Shown: positions 38,701 to 52,000 of the stretch, piece after piece
Numbering within the stretch: position 1 is the stretch's first letter
Layout: each line of letters opens with the position of its first letter
Assembly: GCA_036874045.1 (NCBI GenBank)
Contig: JAZBRI010000004.1
Coordinates: 5,642,001-5,706,000, forward strand
Length of the DNA: 64,000 nucleotides
DNA from: Cymodocea nodosa
Taxonomy: Eukaryota > Streptophyta > Magnoliopsida > Alismatales > Cymodoceaceae
Direction: 5' to 3'
Position numbers and translations under genes: made by a program
The notes under the pieces: generated by a model
What the model saw: the letters and a program-made list of their open reading frames with translations, nothing else
The model's database searches: none
Told to the model about the DNA's origin: nothing

Positions 38701-41700
38701 TTTTTTTCACTTATGCAAACTCAAATAACAAAAGTCCTGTAACTGGAAGACCATGATACTGCAGTGAAATCATATACTGTATCATTGTACTAGATTATTT
38801 TTCACATGTTATACATAACACTACACTATCATCTACATTCTCCAAGGTAGGATTCTTCCATAGGTGTGCCCTCCTTTTGGTCCTACACACCTTTTCTTTT
38901 GAATATGGATGAGTTGTGTGGAGTGGACCATTTTTCAGCTCTTGACAAATCAATAGCAGTGAGTGGAGGGTTTCATCTTATGTATCAGCACATTAAACCA
39001 ATCACTGTTCACTCCAATAGTCTAATACATGTCTATTCTGACAATATGTTCAATTTCCCGTTTTCATTCATATTCTCAGATAATGCCCTTTTATGGACAA
39101 TAAATAATTACATTTTATTGAAATTTAAATCATGCTTCATATCACGTTGCATCTGAAATTTTGCTCTGAACCTCTCATTTATTTTCACAGGTTGATATGC
39201 GACGTGCAAATAATTGTGAGATTATGCTTACAAAAATCAAAATGCCACTTCAAGACATGCTTGTAAGTCTTCTTTTTATTTAAAATTAGATTGAAGAAAA
39301 GAAGATGATAATTCATCTGGTCAATGTTATTTTTCTCGTGGTTCTTGATACAACTTTTCATGTTTCTGCATTTGTTCAACTCATACTAAAATATTCAACT
39401 TGTTTGGCCTTAAAACATAATTCTAAGGGCCTGTTGTATGTAGAATACAGTGTGTCAAATTTTGACACATGGTGAAATTTCAGTGACACGTCAGAAATCA
39501 TAATGGTCAAAATAATATTCACTTGAATATAGTCAGATGCAAAGCTTAGGTGGTATATTGATGTTTCATTTTGTGTCAATGGAAACTTTATAAATTTCTC
39601 ACTGGTCACAGAATTGCTGCTGTTGTTTTCTCTCCCCCCTGTTTTTCTTCATTCCTCTACCAAAGGAATTTGTATCCAATTCTTCTCCATCCACTGGAAA
39701 GTGATTGTAGCCACCTGAACGTGGCTTCAGCCACCGGAAAGTCTTCATTTATCATTGTTACAGACTTACAATAGGATCTGTTTAGTTTCTGGCTATGTTT
39801 ACTTGTTAAAACTTCTACAAATAATGGTGTTGTATAGATTTCAAGATTAAATGCATAGATCTCAGTTTTTGCTTTTTTTTTACTGATTTTTTTTGTAGAT
39901 ATCAAAAGTAAATGCACAGATCTAATTTTTTTTTACCATTTTTCTTGCATTTCAGAATATATTTAATTAGATCTAAAGTGTTTTGACTTGTATAATATAT
40001 GATCCATGTATATTTGCAGCTGTACAACTCAGTTCTAAATTGTGAAGTATTTCATGTTTCTATAGAATTCAAGAATTTTTCTTTTTATGTAGATTTAGGA
40101 TAGTTTATTTTTGTAAATGCTGTTTTATGGAGATTAAAACATAGAATGCTATAAACATGATTTATAGGAATTTTTACTGTTTTTAAAATAATTTCGAAAT
40201 TTTGAATAATTATTACAGTCACAGGTGATTAAGTTATGTGTAGCTACTAGCTGTTAGATTCATCCAACAACTATGATATTTTGACAACCTGAGATACCAT
40301 GCCATCTAACTTAAACTAAAATATGAGTCATCACAATAAATGCAAGTTCAACACATGGTCTTGTCTTACTTCAACACAATATATCCAATCATAGGCAACC
40401 TTTCATTGAGAGAATAAATTGTTGATAATTCTTAAGGTACCATCCATCCGGCCACTGCAAGTATGAAATTTTTATCACCAGGGATCCTATTGCTCTTCAC
40501 GTAATTAAGAACATGAGAAAATTGACTTAATGAAGATATTAAAAATATAAATGACAATAGCTACACATAATAAAAATGATACTCGTATGTAGGCAGTTTG
40601 TTAATGTAATGCCTAACTTTACCATAGCCTTTACAACTTCTCCAACACACTCCTTTCATTGTACCCTCATGCTGGTTTATGCGAGCTCCACATCCCAACA
40701 GTTGCTACACAATGGTCCCCAGAAGAGGAGGAAATGACCTAGGAGAAGAGGAGAGGGAGAGGTGGTGATATTTGATTCTATTCTTACAATAAAAAATCAT
40801 GACCATCAGATACAGTTAAAGTAATGAAATGAGGATCATTAGATGGGCACCAACAGCAAAATTTTTGTGAGTACTTACAGGAATATTTTATTGTAATTAT
40901 TAATGGAAAATGCATGTGTTGCGTACCATGGTTATAATTGTATATCGTATTTGTAAATTTCTATAGACCATGCTCGTACATATGTGAATATCATTTTCTT
41001 TGATATTACAATGTGCTTTTATTATATTCTAAGATTTTAAGTAGGTGGTATAACGTATTTTTAATTTCATTAATGCCTAGAAAATTATTTTGATTATTAT
41101 TGAATGTGCATTTTTGATTACTTTAGCTTGTTTTAAAATTTCACATTGACATTTGTATTTTTTAGACTGTTCAAGGGATTTTTGTACTTTTACCAAATTT
41201 TCACTAGAATTTCCACCGAAGCTCGACATGTTTCCTTTTTTTGTCAGACTGAAGTCTGACACAAAACCAATGTTGGATTCCTTGGTGGAATATTGTCATG
41301 AAAGTGAATTCTAGAGTTCAAGGGAATTGACAAGAACTGAAAAAACAATAAATAATTTTTTATTGACCAAATTTTTTAGTATTTATGCTTGCTTAGGAAT
41401 TAAAATAAAATTTAAATTTATTGCTGTACATAATAATGGATGAAGATGAAGACATTAGATCTTATTTCATGTAATTGTTTCCTAATTAGTTAACTAAAAA
41501 CTTATAATTGTAAGAAATAAAATATTACACAGTGTTATTTTATTTGATCATATATTTGATATATTATCGGACACTGTTTTTTGTTTATAAAATTTTCTAG
41601 AATTATATAATATTTTAATAATAAAATAATTATCATATGCAAATTACCAAGTAAAATATTATAGTAGTAATAACAAAAACCTATGTACCGTCAGATAGAT

Positions 41701-44700
41701 ATATTAAATTATTCTATTTGTAAATTATGATATTATAATATGTTCGTACACCATTTTATAATGCTAAAGTTATTTTGTATTTACGTATATTATATTATAT
41801 TAATCTAATATGAATAAGCATCTTAGGAAAACATTACCATTGTAAAAATTGTCAATTTATGTAAAAATATCTAAATAAAATAATTGTATCAACCTCTTAG
41901 TTAAAGATTTCTGTGTATTTCTTTGAAATTCTAAGGTATGAGTAAGTAGATTTATACATGCTTTGGAAAGTAGAGGAATTCAGTTTTCTATGGAATTGTT
42001 TCCTTTATTGTATACAAATGCCATGGTTTCAGTAGCCAACTGGAATCTGAATTTATTCCAAATCAATTCCATGCTTTTCAGGTGTACAAAATTCTCCTAA
42101 ACGTCTGCTTACAGTCAATGTTATGGTTTATGTCTGACTATTGAAGCAAGAGCTTTAACTGAACCTAACAGAAAAGCACATTGTTAGATTTGACCCATGG
42201 TATTTGTTTTTGCTTACGTAACGTTTCCAAAACATGAGAGTAAATTAAAAATAAAATTTTAAAAATGAACTTTTTTCATATGTTTAAATATTTGCTTATA
42301 TACTTAAAATTTTCATTTTATTATTATTTGATTTGAATGTTATTAGCATTTCATTGAGTGAGATATACTTCAGAGGAACACATAAACTACAAATATGATG
42401 TGAACCTTGAGCCATGGACATGTTTAGGTCATTTGGGATTTCCTATCATCAATGTTCCGAAAAAGGGTATACAAATTATATGGATTGAACAAAAAACATT
42501 CAAAGGCCAATTCTTTCCTTTTAACAGTCATTTGAACAAAATGGGCTATGTTGAAATCCATTTAGATGACAATTTAACTGTTTTTTTTGTAAGTACTTCA
42601 TAGCATCTTGAGATTTGAGTGGGATCGAGGAAACTGCATGATATGTATGTTACTTCCAGTGTAGTGTGTGACGTGATGAAAGTTCATTTGGGTCATTTAT
42701 CATTTTAATGTCCAAGGACTCTCTATGTTTATTATGGATTAAATGTATTGGATCTAAGAACATTTTGCTTGATGTGGATCACTCAATTATGTAGCTAGGT
42801 TGTTCCTAAACAATGTGAATGAAACTGTTGATCTTGTACTCTATCTTTAGTAATATTTTGGTAACTATTATTGGATAGTGTTCTTTAGCTTTAGGGAATG
42901 GACATGTCACTAACTTATGCAGGCTTTTCAAAGTGATTTTTTTTTCATTTGGCATCAGAGTGCAATTTTGGCCCTGGATACCTCAGTCCTAGACATTGAC
43001 CAGGTTGAAAATCTCATCAAATTTTGTCCGACGAAAGAAGAAATGGAGATGCTGAAGGTAGAATATACCCTCCGCTGTTGGTGTGCAATTTTCACATATT
43101 TAGTAGATAGAGTTTTCTAGTTAAGGCTGAATGTACATGTGGATTCACCATTTTGTACTTGAAACAATAGTTTTCTATTTGTTTTTTTCATAATTTCATG
43201 TAATCTACGTCACAGTCATTGTTCATTTGTTTGTTTTTCTGGAACCATTTTTATATGCTGCAACTGCTTTACCCTGAATTCACCAGAACCATACGGGAAA
43301 CAAGGAAATGTTGGGGAGGTGTGAACAGGTAAACTGCAATGCAAAGTACGTCTGTTGATATTCCATGACGAGCTTTGATTAATACAGATACAAAAATAAC
43401 GCAGTTCTTCTTGGAGCTAATGAAAGTCCCACGTGTGGAGTCTAAGTTACGTGTTTTTGCTTTCAGAATTACATTTTCAACACAGGTATATTGTATTGGT
43501 CTTCTTTAAAATATTGTATTGGATATTAGTTTTGCTGGGAAGTTTATTCACACGAAAATTATGCAGGTCATTGACTTAAGATCCAACTTGAACACTATAA
43601 ATGATGTATCTGGCGAGGTGACTTAGTAATTTAGCATCATAGATTGTGGAAGCTTGTGACAAACTTTGGATCTGTTTCTACAGATGTTTCATTGATGTTT
43701 CTACCTTGTAGGTAAAATGTTCAGTTAAACTTAGGCAGATAATGCAGACAATTCTTACCCTGGGGAATGCATTGAATCAGGGCACAGCACGAGGTGCTAC
43801 CTTGACATCATGATTTTTCAAGAATTTTTTTTTAATTTCTGAATTGCTGATGTTGTGTGAGATACCCCTCCTCAGGTTCTGCTGTAGGATTCAGACTAGA
43901 CAGTCTTCTGAAGTTATCAGAGACTCGTGCAAGAAATAACAAAATGACTCTCATGCATTATTTATGCAAGGTAAGTTATTCTGAAACACTTCCTCTAATG
44001 TTACAAGTAGGCTAGATAGTGTGTCCTCAGATTATGTGTAATAGTCAGTTAACTTACAAAAAGATATTATGTTTTGTGACTTAATAAATGGGACATCAAA
44101 AGGATCACAACTAGTTGGAGATTCAATAGCGTATGATTCATTTCCACGGTACTAGGAAAAAACTTTCCTCAACTTCATGCCTGCAATTATTCTAGGTCTT
44201 CTGACATAAGCTAGTAAGCTACAATAAATTATCTAATCTAGATTCTAAGCAACATTCGAGGAAAATCCATTGATTACTTGCTTTTTGGTTTCTAGATGGG
44301 ATGTCCATATTTTTTAGTAGTAAGACAATAGAATCATATGTTAAGGTTAAAGAAAGAGAGTACAATCTCATCCAACAGATAAAGCAGAACACCAACAATG
44401 ACACTCCTACCAAAAGTGAAATGAATTTACTAGCAAAGATAACACTAGGAAATACATACCCAAGTTTGAAAACAAGCTAATGACAAGCAAATTGTTCCCC
44501 TCATGATCTCATCAGCTTCCAAATGACTTGGGGACCCTCACATCCAGCTGATAAGTTCCCCTCCAACCTGCTCTTGCCACTCCCAAAAGGTTTTGTGGTC
44601 TTGCCACTCCTTGGAAGACCCTTTACAATTTTGAAGAGAGGTGCTCATCCTCCACGTCTCCCAGAATGCCTCTGCACTCCTAAGGCTATTCTAGGTAGAC

Positions 44701-47700
44701 CCCATTAGTATTTGCCACCAGCCAGCCATCTCAGGGCAATCAAAAAATATGTCACAATGACCCAACCTGTAATCTAAATAATGATCAATGGCTAGCCAAA
44801 TGCCAACCCCATCTTTAGAGAGATGTCTCAGTCAATACCGCCCCTTTGCATCATCAACCGTATAAAGCAATTTACGCTGTGAATTCCAGATGAATGTAGC
44901 AAAACCTGCATGGATACTACCATAGTAGAGCATTCTGTACAATGAGGACATGGAGAAAACTCCCATGTTGGTCCACTGCCATATAAAGGAAATTGTGGCC
45001 AGAGATCAACAGCTTAGGACTTGTACTGTAGAATAGAGTAGACAAGTAACATCTATAATCTTTGCATCACTGACATCCGTTCAGAAAAGGATACCTGAAT
45101 CTAACCTTGTCTCAGTGACAACATGGAGCAGGCTGGGAAAAATACTTGGAGTGGACTTTGCCCACTCATCCATCCAACTAGAACATGACCCACTTCCCAT
45201 TCCTTACCTTCACTTGCAGACCCTCTTGCACCACTTCCATTGCCTCAACCATCTCCTTCCACAGCCCCTTATGACACTCCTAATACGGGACAACCTCTTT
45301 AATTGAAGTCTCCCATCATGCCATTTTGCTAGAAGCCTAGAACAACCTTCTGTCATGGAGCTGTCCTCACCTCACCCATTCCACTGGCTTCCACAACCAT
45401 TTCCCTAATAACATTGGATTGAACTTGCATAAGTTCTGTATGCTTATTCTGCCCTTTGCTTTTGGATGAGCAGCCTTCTACCAAAAGACTAAAGCATAAA
45501 ATTTCTTTGATGAGGCTTGACAGCTTTCCATAGAAACTGTCTCATGATACAATCAGTCCTGTTACTGACTTTAGTTAGAATGTCAAAGATAGACAATAAA
45601 TAGGAAGAATTGATAAGACAATTGATAGATCTCTTTGAAGACATCTGATAAAATTGGAATGATATAGAGAAGATTTGCATGACAATTGAGAGTACCTTTA
45701 ACTTTCCCTCCTCCATGACTTAATCTTTGTCTTCCAGCTCAAAAGTTTCCAATCGAATTTGTCAATCAATAGGTTCAAATAAACAATATTCAGGCCTCTA
45801 ATCCCCATGGGCAAGCCAATGGGAAATGTACTGCTCAGCAATCGAACTTATCTATAGCTTGGTTCAACATTTAGGGTGCACAACAGATACTTGTCATTGT
45901 AGACTTATGGAAATTGACATTAAGCTTGGTCACCACCTCAAAGAAGCCTAGCAAGCACATCAGATTTTGAACCTATTCCATGAAAGTGTTTGAAAATAAA
46001 TTAATATTGTCTGCATACCACAAGTAAGGAATACTACCAAGACCATGTTTAGGATAGAAATCCAAAAACTCCCTATTGTTCATCGTGATATTACACATCC
46101 TACCAAAGAGTTTGGTGACCAAGTTGTGAATGGACAAAGCGTCTCCTTGCCACAGCCCACAAGCACAACCAAAAAATACTTTCGGGCAGCCATTATCCAG
46201 CATTGAGAAATGAATTGAGCTTACAGTAGCTGATCCAATTGTTTCATTTAAACTCAAAGCTCATATATTTCATTACCTCCTGGTAATGCCAAAGAATAAT
46301 AATCATAAATGTTTGCCATTGTCTAGCCTCTACACTAGGCTAGGATCTTTTGAGAATGTCTCAAATCAATGCATTCTTATACCACCAGAAACACATCCAG
46401 AATTTGATGACCTTTAACAAAGGCCACTTTGAAGTCTCCAATCAAAAGAGGCATAGGTGGTTTTAGTCTCTTTGCTAGACATTTTGCGATGACTTTGTAT
46501 AAATCATTTAAGAGATTGATGGGTCTGTTATCTTTGCCTTGTTGGAAATCAAACATATGTAAGTGGCATTAGCCACCTCATATCCTTGCTATCTTTATGA
46601 AATTCATGAACAATGTCCATGATTTCCTTTTTAAATAAATTCTAGCCCTTTTGGAACACCAAAATAAGGAGACCCTTGGATCCATGGGCCTTCTTTCTAG
46701 TCGTCATAAAAATCACTCATTTGATCTCATAGAGAATTCTGCCTCCAAGATCCATACACTCCAATGGATTAGGAAGGGACCATTGCCTCGTCCTCTTCAG
46801 ACAGCAAAACACCATTTACCATTACAAATTGCATGAAGTTGAGATTCCTATGGGTACTACTAGCAAGTGGCAACCTTGTGGAAGAAAGAAATGTTTTTGT
46901 ATCCTGCCTTTAGCTACAGAGCACGAGATTGCTGTCTTCATTCTGTTTCTTGGGCTGCAAGATGGTAGTGAAGTTCTGCCTTCACCATGTCTCTAGAAGC
47001 TGTCCCTTTTACCCCAATCTGTCTAAGCTCTGGATGGAATGCCTTTTGGTTGTAGAAGTTTTATGTGCCACATTTCTTGTTGAAAACTTGAAACCAAATT
47101 TAATTTAATCAGATAACAAATTCTATTCATGTTTGAAAAGCCATAGTTACATTTATAGGAAAAAATCTACAGCTTGTTTTGGTTTATTCTTAATATAATA
47201 TTCTGATTCAGTAGAATCGATAGGCATTCTTCTGTATTTCTGTTCATTAATATACCTAGTTGGGTGTTTATAAAATCAGTTTTAGTACTTATTGGTGTGA
47301 TAAAGGAGTCACTCCAAATTTTTTAATTTTATGAACTCTTTTGAAACTGAGGATGCTGCTTTTATAATCTGAAGGATTTTCTGAATAGCTGACAACAGAG
47401 CAAGAATTTAATTTACCCGATGCAAGTTGAAATCAATAATCTAGCACACAGATTTTTATTTATCTTTTTTTATTTGATACGCATATTAGCTTCTTGCCGA
47501 GAAGATGCCTGAGCTTCTAGACTTTGACAAAGATCTGATTCACTTGGAAGCAGCCTCTAAGGTATTATTTGCATTTTTCTGAAATTTATGCACTTTTATT
47601 ATTTGCTTTTTCATTATAATTTGACTTCTTCATTTTGTTGAAATTCTTGGACACTATGCTTTGCTTTCAGATCCAACTGAAATTGGTTGCAGAGGAAATG

Positions 47701-49078
47701 CAAGCAATCAACAAGGGTCTTGAAAAGGTCGAACAGGAACTAACTGTGTCAGAGGGTGATGGTGCCATCTCTGTCATTTTCCGTAAGGTATTGCTACTTT
47801 TATCTTTCTGTTTTATGTACTTGGAAAAAAATTGGAAAATCTTACGAATAAAAAATTTTCTTGAAATAGTTTTTTTATCTTGTTGATTGCCTTTTTTTCA
47901 GGCTTTAAAAGAGTTTCTTCATACTGCCGAGGCTGAAGTTAGGTCACTGATATCTTTGTATTCTGAAGTGGTAAGAGCTCGTCCGTTTATTCCATATTAT
48001 CAAGTTGTTCCTTTAAGGCTTCTATTCATATGAACCACATTCTTGCAGGGAAGAAATGCAGATTCCCTGGCTCAATATTTTGGGGAAGATCCAGCTCGTT
48101 GCCCCTTTGAACAGGGTTAGACATTTGGCTTTATTCTAATATCCATTCACTTTCTCTATTTTATCATAATGCACTATAAATTATTTTGAATTTGTTTTTT
48201 TTGTCGTGTGATTTTGGATAGTCCATGTTTTTCTTTGTGTCATGCAAATGGTTGCATTTGATGGGGTTGATTACTTAGGATATTTAGCACACTGAAAATG
48301 GAGGGCGTTTTTTTTTTGAAAGAACTGAAAGGTGAGTTGTTGATATTGGTTTTATTTGATGGAAGTCTAGATATGGAAAACTTTTCTTGCAACTGAGTGT
48401 AGTTATTGCACATTTCATGTTCACGTAAATGAGGTATAAAAAAACTCTAAGAAGTTACTTGGTAGAAAATTTTCCTTGTTTTTTGTGAAAGATGAAAATT
48501 TTACTTGTTAGTAATGGGCATCTATTAGTACTTACCAAGTAATAATTTGGACCTTCTTTAAAAAAGAAATAAAAAGGTTATATTCATTGATTAAGTTGCC
48601 TGTCGAGGAGCTCATTCAGATTGTAAAAACCTAAGCTGCTAAAGTGAGGAGAGAAATGGAGGCTAGTAGAAATCAAAGGAATCCGTATCCGCGAGATACA
48701 CTTTGCCTTCAAGATCTGCCATATCGGTTGTTCAAAATATCTAGCTTGGCATAGATAGCGGATATGGTTCCTTTCTTGTGTTTTTTACGTACATGCAAAT
48801 CCCATTTATCAGTGACGGTCAGGCATTGTGTTGGGCATATTTCTTGTATTATTTTGGGTTACTTTTTGACATCTGCTAATCATAGGTTTGCTATGTTTTT
48901 CTCAGTGATATCGATATTGGTAGTATTTGTCAACATGTTTAAGAAATCTCGTGAAGAGAATGCTAAACAGGCAGAAGCTGAAAAAAGGAAACTGGAAAAA
49001 GAATCAGTAAAAGAAAAGACCAATTCTTCCGTGAGAAAGGACGTTGACGGTGATAAGTCAAGATTATCAACTTCATAA
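32788..49078 (+). CDS. Class II formin-like protein (PTEN-like, C2, FH1, FH2), complete gene
   Basis: Formins nucleate and elongate actin filaments; plant class II members also bind membranes and microtubules. Exon model: 32788-32860, 33015-33718, 33790-34011, 34121-35937, 37369-37498, 39191-39262, 42959-43057, 43287-43328, 43405-43485, 43567-43617, 43712-43793, 43876-43970, 47490-47561, 47671-47787, 47902-47970, 48049-48115, 48906-49078. The sum is 3966 nt, 1321 residues, all phases consistent. The N-terminus (MSLFSRLFYKRPPD, then YVFDSCFS, DYPRQYEGCPLLP, HCERGGWPLLAF) is the PTEN-like domain typical of class II. A C2 domain follows to about residue 335, then a Ser-rich and proline-rich FH1 (about 390-800). 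FH2 starts at LKPLHWVKV (about 905) and runs through APDIDISELESLF, LTLGNALNQGTARG, and MTLMHYLCK. The end is a charged coil (REENAKQAEAEKRKLEKE). The PTEN loop lacks the catalytic Arg, so it is probably a lipid-binding pseudophosphatase. Rice FH5 and Arabidopsis FH13/14/18/20 are family relatives. Confidence 0.95.
34868..35640 (+). repeat. Proline-codon low-complexity tract (FH1)
   Basis: Runs of CCT/CCA codons give polyproline stretches of 6 to 16 residues separated by short Ser/Lys/Gly linkers such as SSKAPP, SSKGPP and STKVSP. FH1 tracts bind profilin-actin and SH3/WW domains. The repeated linker-plus-proline units suggest growth by slippage and unequal exchange. Reverse and shifted frames here give long His, Leu, Gly or Trp runs that are not genes. 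Confidence 0.9.
35938..37368 (+). other. Formin intron 4
   Basis: This 1.4-kb AT-rich intron lies between AAG|GTATGC and the TTCCAAG|G acceptor. No coding or repeat family was recognised. Confidence 0.6.
38315..38868. repeat. Tandem duplication in formin intron 5
   Basis: Copy 1 (38315-38560) and copy 3 (38641-38868) both run AGGTTG..CC.AAGTTTGAAATC through GCAAACTCAAAT, GACCATGAT-like words, CTAGATTATTTT and ACACTACACTA to CATTCTCCAA and TAGGTGT. A truncated copy 2 (about 38585-38640) sits between them and carries only the opening phrases. No ORF or terminal repeats were found. Confidence 0.65.
39263..42958 (+). other. Formin intron 6, 3.7 kb
   Basis: AT-rich intron. The exons on both sides read directly into one another (QDML then SAILALDTSVLDIDQ), so no exon is missing. 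No coding element was recognised inside. Confidence 0.55.
44500..47060 (-). mobile_element. Degenerate LINE (non-LTR retrotransposon), antisense in formin intron 12
   Basis: On the minus strand the order is that of a plant L1-type reverse transcriptase. The RPINLLNDLYKVIAKCLAKR and KVAFVKGH blocks are near 46400-46560, GLWQGDALS near 46140, and the catalytic box as YADN in place of YADD near 46020. A CIMRQFLW-type thumb follows near 45550, and a zinc-binding tail is suggested around 44550-45000. Many stops and frame changes are present. No endonuclease domain is visible upstream, so it is probably 5'-truncated. It accounts for most of the 3.5-kb intron 43971-47489. Confidence 0.8.
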
Positions 49079-52000
49079 GCATTTGATTGATGGTTTGATA
49101 ATATCTCAGCAGGGAAAAGGCTAAGGCAGGTTAGCTTGTGTCTGTGGCTCCTAGACGGACATATCGTCTGCGTTTTTTCTACTCCAGTCAATCATGATCA
49201 CATTGTGCCCTCCTATGGCAGTCCAAAGTACCCAAGCATGTGTCGATTGTTCTGCAACGTGGCTGCGCGCAATCATATGGTATATATTTATAAAGTGTTG
49301 GCTACTTACATTTCATTCAATTCTACGAGAATTAGAAATTTTGCCATACGACCCTGTACGTTTTGTGATCCTAAAAAGAATTTTACCATAGAAAATTTTC
49401 GAATATGAAGGAAATAGGTTACCTGATAAGCAATTCCCACAAGAATGAAACAGGGTTATTTGTTTATATCGGCAAATTAGAAGGAATAGCCATATAGTAT
49501 GACTTATTTTGGTGATCAGGAGTTCAGATCAAGGAACTTTGTAAAATGTACGAGAGAGAGAGAGAGAGGTTACTTATTGTGGTGAATACTATGATGCTTA
49601 TAGACTGAGTTACTGTAATTGATTAGTATTCGTGGTAGACCAATGTCATTGGTTGCTACATTTCTTCCTCAATCACAACTATCAATGATATAACTCTAGA
49701 CGATTAAGTTAATTACAATGCGTGGTTTCATGTTTTTACCAGAATTTGACATGCTATTTTTATTCTACGCAACATTGCAGTATAAAGGCTTGACCAGACA
49801 AACCACCGTCACGCTCCTCGTTAAGCACGTGAGTTCGAACAACCGTAAGAATATAAAAGAAAAAAGCAAGATATCAGAGACATAACTAAGGACATGAGGT
49901 ATTTTTAATTTTATTTTCAAAAGAGGTGTGCGTTAGTGGTGACATTAGGAAATATTTTAATAATACTAGATTTGTTTTCTACAACTGTACTACAGGTTTT
50001 ACAATTGAATAGCTATAAACACGTAATAAAATTTTTAATTAAATTTAATACACATTAGTCCTTAATATAAAGGTCATGAAATTCAATACTCTTTTATTGA
50101 ATTTACCCATTGATTTTTTAGTATAATAATTATAACAGTTTACGTTAATGTGAAAATTTAGCGTATAATAGATTATAATATAAGTTAATTAACTCCAGAT
50201 TTATTTGTACTTTTTAAAATAAAACATTAATATAAAAGAGTTGCAAAGAAAGTTTTGGTGGTTTCTGTTATTTTCGATGAAGATAAAAAAATATGTTAGT
50301 AATTTTCAATCATTAAATGTATTATTTAAATGTCAATTAAATTATAATTTTTTAAAATAGTAATTTCTTTTCATACGTTAAATTAAAATAACGATTATCG
50401 ACCTTAAAACACATAACCATGATATTTATTATTGTTACCTTTCATGAGAGCAGGTGGATCCAGATTCCAGCATCGGCAAACGTGAGCAGTGGCAGTGCCA
50501 TCGGCAGACCTAAGCATGCGAATGCGTGCGTGTGACCTAACCTCTTTCATCACCCTCCAATCTTATCTTTTCTTACGTCTAATCAATCAATCGATCCCAT
50601 CACTTGCAAAAAGAAAAATAAAAAGTCAATGAATCCCATCAGACTTTTTAGGGTTTTTACGTAAATAACGTTGAATAAATATTACGTAACTTCTACTGAA
50701 TTAGAGTTAAGAGTCTATCATCACAAATTTGTTTTTTTTATTTTTAAAACGGGATATTAATATTGCTGACAACCCTGGAAATAGCTCATTATTTTCTTCA
50801 CCGTCCATCGCATCGTCTCAATGGTAATTTGAATGTAATTCTTTTCGATTTGTAATCATCAGAAACTTGTCTGTTGTGACTTTATCAGAAACTTGTCTGT
50901 GTGACTTTGTCAATCTCCACTCTGATTCCTACCCAAAGACCGATTCACATGCGTCGTCCGATTCATCCATGGGTGTCAATATTTATCGCACGTTACATGT
51001 TGACAGTGTTGGAATTTTGTAACTCGTCTTCCCATATTAATGCATGCTTTTAATTGAAGTCAACAGTTGTAAGTGGTTGGTGGTAGGGTTTATCAAATGG
51101 CATTGTCTTCATAAACACAAGTTCCCAACACTTGCTTGGGTTGGCCATCAACTTGAGGTAGGTCGATGACTTCCCATCTCTTCGGTAATTTGTAGGGTGA
51201 AGGTCCCAAGCTCGGTTGGTCATTACCAACTTAAATCCATCATTCAATCTTGAACCTTAAGATGTTACAATCCTCCTCACTTAGACACCTAACATTTTCG
51301 CCAAGGTCCATGATTAACATAGGTAATGTAAGTTTCTAATGAAACTTTTAAGAGAGAGTTTATACTTTGATGGAATGTTAAGAAATAAAAAGTTTAAAAG
51401 GAAAAGTTGAAAAATATGTTGTTTGTGCATGCCAAAATGTTGGTAAATGAAAGTTTTAACTTTCCCTCCTACAAAAAAAAACATTTTTCCGACCTCCTCT
51501 CTCCCTTGGAATCTCTCTCCATATAATGGAAATCATCATGCAAATCTTTCATCCAACAAAAGATGATAAATGAGAGAAAAAATAAAAATAAAATAAATGA
51601 TGATTTTGTGTAGCATCTTTAATTTTCATTTTTCTGAGTTGTTGTTACTTGCAAAAATTCCTCTCTTTTTTTTAACTTTTTGAATTTTCTGTATTCAATC
51701 ATTTTAAACATTTCTTCTTCTTCTTTTAACTTTTCATCGTATACAAATGCTTCATCTATCACATATTAGTGAGTGATGAGAGTCCACATGGTCTTGCCCA
51801 CTCAACCCTTTGATGTTCATTACTCTAGACCATTATTACACCATCTATCACACATTAGCCAGACTAGTATGACTATATGACATTTTTAGCTAGTTCATTA
51901 TTCTAATACCATTTTTAACATCCTAGATTAAATATTACACACCAACATAGAACTTTCCTTCAAGGCTATTGATGATATCCAAGAGAATGTTGGGCTCCAT

